Below the pieces are notes generated by a model. The model was not told where the DNA came from. It searched no databases and saw only the letters and a list, made by a program, of their open reading frames with translations. Shown piece by piece: positions 26,253 through 34,603 of a stretch of DNA of 64,000 bases. Location of the stretch: positions 62,001 through 126,000 of the forward strand of contig DVFL01000009.1 in the NCBI GenBank assembly GCA_018713255.1, in the 5' to 3' direction. The translations under genes were made by a program, and so were the position numbers. This DNA comes from Candidatus Cottocaccamicrobium excrementipullorum. GTDB lineage: Bacteria; Bacillota; Clostridia; Lachnospirales; Lachnospiraceae. The stretch's first letter is position 1; each line of letters opens with the position of its first letter.

Positions 26253-27065
26253 ATGAATTACGTACTGTCTCTGGTGAAAGAGATTATCACGAAACGAAAA
26301 TTAATATGGGATCTGGCCAAAGCGGACTTCCGCAAACGGTTTGTGGGTTCTTACTTCGGAATTGTCTGGATGTTCATTCAGCCTATTGTTACAGTATTGA
26401 TCTACGCGTTAATATTTGGCGAATACGGCTTTAAATCTGCCCCTCCGGTTCCTGCCCCTTATGTGCTGTGGCTGGTTCCAGGAATCGTTCCTTGGTTTTT
26501 CTTCAGCGAGGCGCTGAATACGGGAACAGGATGTCTGCAGGAATACAGCTACTTGGTGAAAAAGGTGGTTTTTCCCGTTGAGGTCCTTCCGTTAATCAAG
26601 CTTTTATCCTGTGCGCTGGTTCATGGCTTTTTTATCCTGATTATGTTTGGGGTGAATTTGTGTTATGGCTGGTGGCCGATGGTTACCTGGGTGCAGGTGC
26701 TGTACTATTCCTTCGCAGCATCCATGCTTGCCTTGGGCATTTCCTATTTCACTTGTTCGGTAAATGTATTTTTTAAAGATATGGCCCAGATCGTGTCCAT
26801 CTGTCTGCAGTTTGGAATGTGGCTGGTTCCCATTATGTACGATGAAAGCATGTTTACCAGCAGGGCGCCCTGGCTGGCCTCTTTGTTTAAGATTAATCCA
26901 TTTTATTATATCGTAGTCGGTTATCGGGACAGCATGCTTACAGGCAACTGGTTCTGGGAACGTCCCAAGCTGACTTTATATTACTGGGTGGTGACGGCAG
27001 CGGTGCTGCTGATTGGCCTGAAGATGTTTAAGCGTCTGCGGCCACATCTTTCCGATGTACTTTAA
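26253..27065 (+). CDS. Polysaccharide ABC exporter permease (Wzm/TagG type)
   Basis: A protein of 270 residues from the ATG at 26253, which has an AGAGGTG site; an in-frame GTG at 26241 is the alternative. It has six membrane helices and the ABC-2 export signature: WDLAKADFRKRFVGSYFGIV then WMFIQP near the start, and PIMYD plus NPFYYIVVGYRD near the end. It should export a finished lipid-linked polysaccharide together with an ATPase. The matching ATPase (33257-34603) lies more than 6 kb downstream, past a strong terminator and unrelated genes. Confidence 0.93.
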   Translation: MNYVLSLVKEIITKRKLIWDLAKADFRKRFVGSYFGIVWMFIQPIVTVLIYALIFGEYGFKSAPPVPAPYVLWLVPGIVPWFFFSEALNTGTGCLQEYSYLVKKVVFPVEVLPLIKLLSCALVHGFFILIMFGVNLCYGWWPMVTWVQVLYYSFAASMLALGISYFTCSVNVFFKDMAQIVSICLQFGMWLVPIMYDESMFTSRAPWLASLFKINPFYYIVVGYRDSMLTGNWFWERPKLTLYYWVVTAAVLLIGLKMFKRLRPHLSDVL

Positions 27066-27081
27066 AGAAGTCTGTTTTTGG

Positions 27082-27127
27082 AAGGGGCTGCTGCAAAATG
27101 ATTCTCCCATTTTGCAGCAGCCCCTTT
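27082..27127 (+). terminator. Strong terminator after the exporter permease gene
   Basis: A perfect 19-bp stem (27082-27100 with 27108-27126) on a 7-base loop, starting 16 bases after the stop codon. The T-run is short. It should close the first part of the glycan locus. Confidence 0.8.
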
Positions 27128-27185
27128 GGCGAAAGAAAAAGGTCTGGAAATTTTACAGTCATCATGAAGGGAGAGGAAGAGGCAG

Positions 27186-27785
27186 ATGATCAAGGAGCTG
27201 TCTTTAACGGTTAAAACAGAGCAGGGAAAAGAGAAAATCCCGATTCAGGTGATCTATTCCAAGCGAAGAACCATAGGACTGGAGGTATCGGGGGAAGGAA
27301 AGGTAACTGTCCGGGCGCCGGAAAAACTAGGCGATGGGATTCTTCGGGATTTTGTTCATTCCAAAGAAACGTGGATTTTGCAGAAGTATTTGCTGATGGA
27401 GAAACGAAGAGCGGTGAGAATGCAGAGGGGAGAACCGGATTATGTAAAGGACCCGTCTCTGGAGAAGCGGTACCGGAGCCTTGCCAGAATAAAAATTGCA
27501 GAGAGAGTGGAATTTTTTGCCCGGCAGATGGGAGTAACCTATGGGAGAATTTCTATTCGGGCGGCGAAAACCAGATGGGGAAGCTGCAGCGGAAAAGGAA
27601 ATTTGAATTTCCACTGGAAGCTGATTCTGATGCCTCCTCAGGTTTTAGATTACGTGGTAGTCCACGAACTGGCGCACAGAAAGCAGATGAATCATTCTCC
27701 TGCTTTCTGGGCTGAGGTGGAAAAGGTGATGCCGGATTATAGCCGTCAGAGAGCGTGGCTGAAGACCTGGGGGCAGACGGTTTAA
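27186..27785 (+). CDS. YgjP/DUF45-type zinc metallopeptidase family protein
   Basis: A 199-residue cytoplasmic protein. The zinc motif HELAH (His160, Glu161, His164) with downstream NHSPAFW (His170) is the mark of the YgjP-like family (DUF45/M48-like), as is TRWGSCSGKGNLNFHWKL. The family is metal dependent and probably proteolytic, but physiological substrates are unknown. It sits after the wzm terminator and has no obvious link with glycan synthesis. No promoter was identified. Confidence 0.9.
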   Translation: MIKELSLTVKTEQGKEKIPIQVIYSKRRTIGLEVSGEGKVTVRAPEKLGDGILRDFVHSKETWILQKYLLMEKRRAVRMQRGEPDYVKDPSLEKRYRSLARIKIAERVEFFARQMGVTYGRISIRAAKTRWGSCSGKGNLNFHWKLILMPPQVLDYVVVHELAHRKQMNHSPAFWAEVEKVMPDYSRQRAWLKTWGQTV

Positions 27786-27836
27786 TCCATATTTGCCCTT
27801 TTGCATCTCTGGGGAGCAGCGGGAAGGAGGAAATGG

Positions 27837-29087
27837 ATGAAAGAGGCGTTGAAACTTTTGGGAGGAATTGCTGCCGCGGCGCTGTTGGTGCGGCTTCATC
27901 TTAAGGAAAAAAAGCGGGCGGGAAGTTTAAGGGGGTATGGAGAAAGTCTTTTGGGGATCAGAGAATCGGGAATGGAAAGACTGGAATATCTGGATCAGCT
28001 TCGTTTTCTGGCAGCCATCCTGGTGGTTCTGGTTCATGGAATGGAAGGAGCAGCTGGAAAACTGGCAGAAAGCCAGGCAGCTTCTTCAGATTCATCTTTT
28101 CCGGCGCTGTGGTATTTCCTTACTGGGCTTTCGGGGGTAGGACTTTGCTGCAATCTGCTGTTTGTCATGATCAGCGGCGCCCTTCTCCTTCCTTTTCGCC
28201 AGGAATCTCCGGGAAACTTTTACCGAAAACGGTTCGGCAAGGTGGTCATTCCTCTGGTCCTTTATTATTTCTTCTATCTGCGCCGTTCCGGTCTGTTTTC
28301 CATGAATCCAGAATCGGTGCTTTCCGCGGTAAAAACCGTAATTTCTGGTCCCATGGAACTGGTGCCTCATTTCTGGCTGGTTTATGTTTTGGTGGGGCTT
28401 TATGTGGCAGTTCCCTTTCTTCGCTATTTGGTAAAGGAACTGCCCTGCCAGATGGCGGCGGCCATGGCGGCGGTTGTTCTTTTCGGAACAGGAATTCGGT
28501 GCGGACTCTATCTTGCCGGTACGGGGTTCGGTTTTGATTCCTTCCTTTTTTCCTGGACAGGGATTTTTCTGTTTGGTTATGTGCTGGCGGTTTTGCCAGA
28601 GGGAAAATGGGAAAGGTGGATGATCGCAGGAGGGATTGTCTCGGCGGCAGTGATTTTCTGGATGTTCTGTTTTCGGGAAGATGGTGCTGCTGCGGCGGCT
28701 AATGATTCCCCTTTTATGATTCTTACTGCCGGGGCAGTATTTCTCCTTTTCCGAAAAGGCGAGAAAAAAAGACGCCTGAAAGGCAAGGCGTCTTTTGGCA
28801 GGCGGCTGATTCAGATCGGCAGCCGATACAGCTATTCCATTCTTTTGATCCATTGGTTTATGTTGTTTGTGGTGGCAGAGAATCATCTTCATCTGGGGCC
28901 GGATCTGTTTGGCGGACGGTTTGTCCTTGCGGGCATGATGATTCAGGTGCTGGCAGCGCTGGCTTTTAGTCTGCTGTTTGCGGTGATTTTCGATCAGACG
29001 GCGGTGAAGCTTGCCTTATGGATTTGGGAGAAAATATGGGAAGGCCTTGGACGAATCAGGGCCGCTTTTCAGCCTCCCATTCCGTAA
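27837..29087 (+). CDS. Membrane acyltransferase family 3 protein
   Basis: A 416-residue protein with a short N-terminal helix and then the acyltransferase-3 pattern: RLEYLDQLRFLAAILVVLVH followed by GLCCNLLFVMISGALLLPF and about ten helices, ending with SYSILLIHWFMLF. Such proteins move acetyl or succinyl groups onto exported sugars. The start at 27837 has an AAGGAGG site 6 bases upstream; an upstream in-frame TTG is rejected. Its 3' end overlaps the opposing PepSY lipoprotein gene by 32 bases. Confidence 0.88.
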   Translation: MKEALKLLGGIAAAALLVRLHLKEKKRAGSLRGYGESLLGIRESGMERLEYLDQLRFLAAILVVLVHGMEGAAGKLAESQAASSDSSFPALWYFLTGLSGVGLCCNLLFVMISGALLLPFRQESPGNFYRKRFGKVVIPLVLYYFFYLRRSGLFSMNPESVLSAVKTVISGPMELVPHFWLVYVLVGLYVAVPFLRYLVKELPCQMAAAMAAVVLFGTGIRCGLYLAGTGFGFDSFLFSWTGIFLFGYVLAVLPEGKWERWMIAGGIVSAAVIFWMFCFREDGAAAAANDSPFMILTAGAVFLLFRKGEKKRRLKGKASFGRRLIQIGSRYSYSILLIHWFMLFVVAENHLHLGPDLFGGRFVLAGMMIQVLAALAFSLLFAVIFDQTAVKLALWIWEKIWEGLGRIRAAFQPPIP

Positions 29088-29913
29088 CGCTTCCGCTGTA
29101 GGCGTCGATTTTAAATTCATATTCCATATCCTCTTCCATGAGCTTTCCTTCGTATTCCATTCGCCCGTCATCTTCATCCAGGCGGAGGAAAATATGGTCG
29201 GAGGAAGCGGTGGGAACCCGTTCCAGCACGATTTCTCGGATCTGATCCTCCGTCAGCATGGCCTGGCTGGCATCAGTCGTCTGCTGGATGCTGTCGTTTT
29301 GGTCGTAATCGTAGCTGATGATTTCCCCTGTAGAGGCATCGATATGGTAACTGTACTCTTCCCAGTTTTCACCATAAAACTCAATTTCATAAACAGCGGT
29401 GCCGTGGTCGTAGTCTCGTTGAATTTCTATTTTCTTAGCCTGATCTTGCGTGATGCCTGCATGGGCCAGGGCGGTTTCCAGGGCGGTTTCCTGGCTGATC
29501 ATTCCTGAAGAATCTGCCGTTCCTGCGGAAGCGCTGGAAGACGGGGCGGCGCTTGAAGGTTGTTTGGAAAGAGCTTCAGTTTCGGCAGAGGCTTCTGATG
29601 CTTCAGGGCTTTCCATTTCCGTTTGAACTTCAATTACTACGCCGGTAAGGGCGTCAATGGCATACTGGTATTTCTTTCCATCGGCAGTAAAGCGAATCTG
29701 GTAGTAAAAGGTTCCGTCCCGGTTATCCAGACCGGAATCCGAGAAAACGGCCTGCTGACTGGAAAGTCCGGCGTCAGTCAGCGCCGCTTCTTTGGCGGCA
29801 TCAATGCCGATATACTGGGCAGTGGTTTCAGTCTGGCTGCTCTGGCAGCCCCATAAGAGCAGCAGGGCACAAAAAATTCCGGCCAGCCGCAGTGTTTTGA
29901 TTTTTCGATTCAT
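29056..29913 (-). CDS. PepSY-domain lipoprotein
   Basis: A 285-residue lipoprotein with lipobox LLWGC near residue 23. Three PepSY-type units follow: about 36-100, 140-210 and 215-285. Each has a helix then strands ending in a D-A/S-x-x-G turn (IDALTGVVI, IDASTGEII, IDAYSGSVT). A Ser/Ala/Glu-rich linker separates the first two. PepSY domains are thought to inhibit or sense proteases or to bind ligands outside the cell. It is the third gene of a response regulator-histidine kinase-lipoprotein unit, and its domain layout mirrors the secreted PepSY protein on the other side of the regulator, so the two probably share a signal. Confidence 0.88.
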   Translation of the reverse strand: MNRKIKTLRLAGIFCALLLLWGCQSSQTETTAQYIGIDAAKEAALTDAGLSSQQAVFSDSGLDNRDGTFYYQIRFTADGKKYQYAIDALTGVVIEVQTEMESPEASEASAETEALSKQPSSAAPSSSASAGTADSSGMISQETALETALAHAGITQDQAKKIEIQRDYDHGTAVYEIEFYGENWEEYSYHIDASTGEIISYDYDQNDSIQQTTDASQAMLTEDQIREIVLERVPTASSDHIFLRLDEDDGRMEYEGKLMEEDMEYEFKIDAYSGSVTEWEAEKRP

Positions 29914-29992
29914 GAATAACTCCTCCTTCTATACCAACAATCTATCAGAGAAAAATTAAAATATTCTTAAATTTCAGCAAGATTTCTCCCTT

Positions 29993-31378
29993 TTATAAGG
30001 GTTGGGAAACAGGCAGAATGATGGTAAACCGGCTTCCTTCTCCGAGCCGGCTTTCTGCCTTAGCCCAGCCGCCGTGAAGCTGGGCAATCTGGCGGACCAT
30101 GGACAGTCCAAGCCCAAGTCCGGATCCGGATTCCCGGGAGGGATTAGCCTGATAGAACCGCTGCCAGATTTTTTCCAGATCTTCTGGGGCGATTCCTATT
30201 CCGTTATCTTCAACTTCCAAATATACCTTATCCGACTTTTGAGAAAGGGAGACCTGAATCCAGCCATTTTCCCGCCCGTATTTTCTTGCATTGTCCAGAA
30301 GATTTTCAATTACCCTGGACATTAAATGGGGATCTATCTGAGCGTGAATTCCTTCTGGAATCCTGGTGCGGATGGTGATTCCTTTAAGGCCTGTATCCTG
30401 TTCCTGACAAAGGATTTCCGTCATGGCGCTTAAATCTGTATCTTCTGTCTGAATTTTTCGCGTTCCGAAGTCAAAGCGGGTCATATCCAGAAGATGATTG
30501 ATCAAATCGGACATTTTTTGGGCCTGCCGGCGGATAACAGCAATGCCTTCCTGATAATCAGCTGGTTCCGAACCGTATTTTTCCATATACGCACATTGGG
30601 CCAGGATAACGGCGGTGGGAGTGCGGAGCTCATGGGAGGCATCGGAAGCAAACTGCTTTTCTGCTTCAAAGGATTTTTCCAGCCGGGAGAACATTCGGTC
30701 AAAGGCTTCCCCCAGCCGTCCAGCTTCATCACTTCCCGCCGGAAGGTTCAGTCTTCGGCTTAAATCTTTTCCCTGTTCAATGCTTTCAGCAGTTTGGGTA
30801 ATCTGCTCAATGGGACGAAGGGCTCTTCGTGCAATCCAGTATCCGCCAACGGCAGCGAGAAGAATGACGAAGGGCAGAATGATGGCAAACATGGTAAAAA
30901 TCTGGTTTAAGCTTTGGTGGCCGTCAGGACTTTGAATTACGCCTCGGAGCCATAACCCGTCTTCCCAGCCGGAGGGAATCCACAGATCAAACACATAAAA
31001 ATCCTCCCCGTCTCCAGCTGCGGTTTTGGTCACTCCATTTTCCAGAGGAGTGCTTACGGGAAATCCAGGAGGCGTTTCGCCGGTAAGCAGAGCTTTATTC
31101 TTATTGTAAAGCATCAAGTAAACTTCATTCCGGTAAAAGCGGAAATCCTGGTCCAGATCCAGCACGCCCTGAGTAAGATGAACCTTAGAAAGATTGTCCC
31201 GGACAGTGATGGTCAAAACACTTAGGGTTTCGCTGCGGGCCACCTGACCGTTGATCATTAAGATCAAACCCAGACAAAGCCCCGCCGTCCCCGCCATAAA
31301 CGCCGTAAACCACAACGTCAACTTAAGCTTTACCGATAATTTCCGCCGCCGATTAGGCGGCATAGAGTTTTGTTTCAT
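29993..31378 (-). CDS. Sensor histidine kinase
   Basis: A 461-residue membrane kinase. One helix at about 17-42, an extracytoplasmic sensor domain of about 115 residues, a second helix at about 160-183, a HAMP domain (WIARRALRPIEQI), then the HisKA box ASHELRTPTA with phospho-acceptor His249. The ATPase domain has its N box (NLLDNARKYG) and G boxes (DNGIGI, GSGLGLGLSMV). It phosphorylates the response regulator encoded just upstream, with a 4-base gene overlap. The signal is unknown; PepSY proteins on both sides suggest an envelope signal. Confidence 0.95.
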   Translation of the reverse strand: MKQNSMPPNRRRKLSVKLKLTLWFTAFMAGTAGLCLGLILMINGQVARSETLSVLTITVRDNLSKVHLTQGVLDLDQDFRFYRNEVYLMLYNKNKALLTGETPPGFPVSTPLENGVTKTAAGDGEDFYVFDLWIPSGWEDGLWLRGVIQSPDGHQSLNQIFTMFAIILPFVILLAAVGGYWIARRALRPIEQITQTAESIEQGKDLSRRLNLPAGSDEAGRLGEAFDRMFSRLEKSFEAEKQFASDASHELRTPTAVILAQCAYMEKYGSEPADYQEGIAVIRRQAQKMSDLINHLLDMTRFDFGTRKIQTEDTDLSAMTEILCQEQDTGLKGITIRTRIPEGIHAQIDPHLMSRVIENLLDNARKYGRENGWIQVSLSQKSDKVYLEVEDNGIGIAPEDLEKIWQRFYQANPSRESGSGLGLGLSMVRQIAQLHGGWAKAESRLGEGSRFTIILPVSQPL

Positions 31379-32049
31379 TGTCCCTCCTTAATCATCCATC
31401 CGGCGCCCCATACAGTGCGGATCAGCTTTACCGGCTGGTTTCCGTCAATTTTCTTCCGAAGGTAACTGATATAAACGTCCACCACATTGGAACCTCCGCT
31501 GTAATCGAAGTTCCACACATGGGTTTCAATTTGTTCCCGAGACAGAACTTTTCCCTGGTTCATGGCAAGGTAAGCCAGAATCGCGTATTCCCGGGAGGAC
31601 AGTTCGATGGTTCGCCCTCCCCGGGTTACCTGGTGGCTGCCGGTATCGATGGTCAGATCCCCGATGGTGATCAAACTGGTACGGTGGCTGCTTCGCTTTC
31701 TGGTCATCACCCGGATCCGGGCTAACAGCTCTTCAAAGTCAAAGGGCTTGACCAGATAGTCGTCAGCCCCCAGATCAAGACCGGTTACCCGGTCAGAAAT
31801 ACTGTCTCTTGCAGTGAGAAAAATAACGGGAAGATCTTTTCCTTGGGCCCGCAGCCGTTTTAACACTTCAAATCCATCCAGCTTCGGCATCATCACGTCC
31901 AGCACAGCTGCATCGTATTCTGCCGCTTCTAAATAATCTAAGGCAGCTTCCCCATCGAAGCAGGCATCTACCCCGTATCCTTCCTTTTCTAGTGTTTTGG
32001 CGATGAGCCGGTTCATATCACGCTCATCTTCTGCCACTAATATTCTCAT
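31375..32049 (-). CDS. OmpR/PhoB-family response regulator
   Basis: A 224-residue regulator. The receiver domain has the phospho-acceptor Asp51 in AVLDVMMPKLDGF, acidic residues EDE at 7-9 and a conserved Lys in DYLVKPFDF. The C-terminal winged helix shows ELSSREYAILAYLAMNQGKV and NVVDVYISYLRKKID. It is transcribed with the kinase and the PepSY lipoprotein and is divergent from the secreted PepSY gene. A direct repeat in the shared intergenic region is a good candidate operator. Confidence 0.96.
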   Translation of the reverse strand: MRILVAEDERDMNRLIAKTLEKEGYGVDACFDGEAALDYLEAAEYDAAVLDVMMPKLDGFEVLKRLRAQGKDLPVIFLTARDSISDRVTGLDLGADDYLVKPFDFEELLARIRVMTRKRSSHRTSLITIGDLTIDTGSHQVTRGGRTIELSSREYAILAYLAMNQGKVLSREQIETHVWNFDYSGGSNVVDVYISYLRKKIDGNQPVKLIRTVWGAGWMIKEGQ

Positions 32050-32149
32050 GCTTACACCCCTCCTGTTAAGTTCTGTGCCTGGTTTTTACAATCTCTAACC
32101 TGGCATGACAGCATCGGTGTTCCCCCTGTACTCTGATGCTACAGTTCCT

Positions 32150-32177
32150 ATTATACAAGAAAATGAAAAAAAGTTAA
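32150..32177 (-). promoter_or_regulatory. Promoter of the response regulator operon
   Basis: On the - strand TTAACT (-35, 32172-32177) and TATAAT (-10, 32150-32155) are 16 bases apart, about 100 bases upstream of the response regulator start. Confidence 0.6.
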
Positions 32178-32180
32178 AAG

Positions 32181-32214
32181 TTCTAATAATATTTTAATAA
32201 TTACCCTCTAAGAT
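32181..32214 (+). promoter_or_regulatory. Candidate response-regulator operator and promoter of the secreted PepSY gene
   Basis: TTCTAATAAT (32181-32190) and TTTTAATAAT (32192-32201) form a direct repeat with an 11-base period, the usual layout for OmpR-family dimers. It sits where a -35 box would be, just upstream of a possible -10 TAAGAT (32209-32214) that lacks a good -35 of its own. This suggests activator-dependent transcription of the gene at 32277. Confidence 0.5.
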
Positions 32215-32276
32215 AAGGGTATCAAAAGAAAACAACAGCGAAAGAATAGACAATCAACTGAGTATAAGGAGGAATT

Positions 32277-33080
32277 ATGATGATGAAAAAGAAAATGATC
32301 GCAGCAGGATGTGCCGCAGTGCTTGGCGCGCTTACCTTAACTACCGCCCTTCCCGTATTTGCCGCAGAGATCACTGCTGATAAGGCAAAGGAGATTGCCA
32401 TGGATCATGCAGGCGTGGCAGAAAAGGATGTGGTGCTCAGCCGGGCAGAGCGGGATGTTGAAAGAGGACAGTTAATTTATGACGTTGAGTTTTACACCAG
32501 CGATTACAAAGAATACGATTACGAGATTTCTGCCGCTGACGGTTCTATTCTGGGTTATGATTACGATGCAGAATACTGGCAGAATCAGACCAGTTCTGGG
32601 AAGGCCGTGGACCTGGAGGGAGCGAAAAAGGCTGCCTTGGCGGATGCAGGTCTTGCGGAAGAGGAGGTAACTTTCTTCAAGACGAAGAGTGAGTGGGATG
32701 ACGGAAGACAGGTATATGAAGTGGAGTTTTACACCGAGAGCGGCGTGGAGTACGATTATGAGATTGAAGCCAGCACAGGCAGAATTTTAAGCTGTGACTT
32801 TGATGCGGAGTATAATGGAACGCGGGAGCGGGCAGAGGGAAGAGGAAAAACGGCGGCAGCTGAAAGCCAGATCACTGAAGATGAGGCAAAGAACATTGCC
32901 CTGGAGATGGCAGGACTGAAGGAAAGTCAGGTGTCTTACCTGCGGATCCATAAGGACAGAGATGACGGACGGACCGTTTATGAGGGAAGCTTCGTTTCTG
33001 GTGAACGGGAATATGAATTTGAGATCAATGCAGCGGACGGCAGGATTCTGGATTGGGAGAGGGAGAGTATTTACGATTAA
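32277..33080 (+). CDS. Secreted protein with three PepSY domains
   Basis: A 267-residue protein with a signal peptide (basic MMMKKK start, hydrophobic core, cleavage near VFAAE) and then three PepSY units at about 30-100, 108-180 and 200-267. Each unit has the pattern of a helix (ADKAKEIAMDHAG, LEGAKKAALADAG, EDEAKNIALEMAG) followed by strands ending in ADGSILG, STGRILS or ADGRILD. It is strongly acidic. It is divergent from the two-component operon, which also carries a three-PepSY lipoprotein, so it is a likely target and partner of that system. Ribosome site AGGAGG. A terminator follows at 33141-33167. Confidence 0.9.
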   Translation: MMMKKKMIAAGCAAVLGALTLTTALPVFAAEITADKAKEIAMDHAGVAEKDVVLSRAERDVERGQLIYDVEFYTSDYKEYDYEISAADGSILGYDYDAEYWQNQTSSGKAVDLEGAKKAALADAGLAEEEVTFFKTKSEWDDGRQVYEVEFYTESGVEYDYEIEASTGRILSCDFDAEYNGTRERAEGRGKTAAAESQITEDEAKNIALEMAGLKESQVSYLRIHKDRDDGRTVYEGSFVSGEREYEFEINAADGRILDWERESIYD

Positions 33081-33140
33081 CCCCATAATCATAAACGATA
33101 GAGAGAGAGGGATGCGGACTTTTGAAACCAGCGGTTAAGG

Positions 33141-33167
33141 GAGGGCGCAGGCCCTCTCTTTCCTTTT
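33141..33167 (+). terminator. Terminator after the secreted PepSY gene
   Basis: GAGGGC pairs with GCCCTC on a 4-base loop, followed by the pyrimidine-rich TCTTTCCTTTTC. Confidence 0.65.
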
Positions 33168-33256
33168 CTCCAGGAAAAGTTTTATGTTAGATTAGTAGGA
33201 AAAAACAGGATTTTGTGATATACTACTACCGATTAATGGGGAAGAAGGAGGCATTT

Positions 33257-34603
33257 ATGTCGAAGGAAGAGAAATCCCTGGCCATCTCCGTTCAGGATGT
33301 GACCAAGGTTTATCGCTTATATGAAAAGCCCATAGACCGTCTGAAGGAGTCCATGAGCCTGACCCACAAAAGTTATCACCGGGATTTTTACGCCCTTAAC
33401 GGCATTTCCTTTACCGTAGAAAAGGGACAGACGGTGGGGATCATCGGCACCAACGGTTCCGGAAAGTCCACCATTTTAAAGATTATTACCGGAGTGCTTA
33501 CGCCTACCACGGGAAAGGTATCCGTAGATGGAAAGATTTCCGCGCTGCTGGAGCTGGGCGCCGGATTTAATTCTGATTATACAGGAATCGAGAATATATA
33601 CATGAACGGCACCATGATGGGCTATTCCCGCAAGGAGATGGATGCAAAGCTTCAGGATATTCTGGACTTTGCGGAGATCGGAGATTTCGTTTACCAGCCG
33701 GTGAAGACTTACTCCAGCGGTATGTTCGTCCGTCTGGCCTTTGCTCTGGCCATCAATGTGGAACCGGAGATTTTGATTGTGGACGAGGCTTTGTCAGTTG
33801 GGGATGTATTCTTCCAGGCAAAATGCTATCGCAGAATGGAAGAAATCCGAAGAAGCGGAACGACTATTCTGATGGTAACTCATGATATGGGAAGCATTAT
33901 CAAGTATTGTGATAAGGTTGTGCTGTTAAACAAAGGCGAGTTTGTGGCAGAGGGAACGGCCGGCCATATGGTGGATTTGTATAAAAAGATTCTGGCGGGC
34001 CAGATGGATTCCCTTCAGGCTGAGCTTGAAAAAGAGAGAGAAGGAGAGGCGATGCCGGAAGTTCTTTCTGATTTTTCCGGCGAGGCGGCGGAAAGCAGGA
34101 AGCAGACAGGCAGTCAGAGGGGGTTAATGAAAGAGCAGATTACCATTAATGCCAACCGGACAGAATACGGCGACGGCAGGGCGGAAATTTACGATTTGGG
34201 CCTGCTGGATGAGCGGGGGAACCTGACTAATCTTCTGTTAAAAGGAGAGATGTTTACCATCCGCGAGTGCATTCGGTTTTTTGCAGATATTGAGGCTCCT
34301 ATTTTTACCTATACCATCAAGGATAAAAAGGGCACTGATTTGACGGGAACGAATACGTTGTATGAGGGAACGGACATTAAGCCGGTGAAACGGGGGGACG
34401 AATATGTGGTAGAGTTCACCCAGAAAATGACTCTTCAAGGCGGTGAGTATCTGTTAAGCATGAGCTGTACCGGATTTGAGCAGGGAGAGCATGTGGTGTA
34501 TCACCGGCTGTATGATGTAGCCAGCATTACGGTAATCTCTAATAAAAATACAGTAGGCGTTTATGATATGGAGTCCCAGGTAAAGGCGGTAAAAAAATCA
34601 TGA
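33257..34603 (+). CDS. Polysaccharide ABC exporter ATPase (Wzt type) with C-terminal carbohydrate-binding domain
   Basis: A protein of 448 residues. The ATPase part (about 1-250) has the Walker A motif GTNGSGKST, signature YSSGMFVRLAFALA and Walker B ILIVDEALSVGD followed by the H-loop VTHD. Residues about 295-440 form a Wzt_C-like beta-sandwich that recognises the finished glycan, as in O-antigen ABC exporters whose chain end is tagged. The start at 33257 has AAGGAGG 6 bases upstream; an in-frame GTG at 33215 is rejected. It pairs with the Wzm permease at 26253-27065 although six unrelated genes lie between. It overlaps the next gene by four bases. Confidence 0.94.
   Translation: MSKEEKSLAISVQDVTKVYRLYEKPIDRLKESMSLTHKSYHRDFYALNGISFTVEKGQTVGIIGTNGSGKSTILKIITGVLTPTTGKVSVDGKISALLELGAGFNSDYTGIENIYMNGTMMGYSRKEMDAKLQDILDFAEIGDFVYQPVKTYSSGMFVRLAFALAINVEPEILIVDEALSVGDVFFQAKCYRRMEEIRRSGTTILMVTHDMGSIIKYCDKVVLLNKGEFVAEGTAGHMVDLYKKILAGQMDSLQAELEKEREGEAMPEVLSDFSGEAAESRKQTGSQRGLMKEQITINANRTEYGDGRAEIYDLGLLDERGNLTNLLLKGEMFTIRECIRFFADIEAPIFTYTIKDKKGTDLTGTNTLYEGTDIKPVKRGDEYVVEFTQKMTLQGGEYLLSMSCTGFEQGEHVVYHRLYDVASITVISNKNTVGVYDMESQVKAVKKS

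Noticed and set aside
28092-28892. 266-codon - strand open frame opposite the acyltransferase
   Set aside because: Lysine/histidine-rich antisense shadow of hydrophobic codons.
30502-30732. Alternative frame in the histidine kinase as a frameshift or second gene
   Set aside because: The kinase frame is intact through all motifs; this frame is a shadow.
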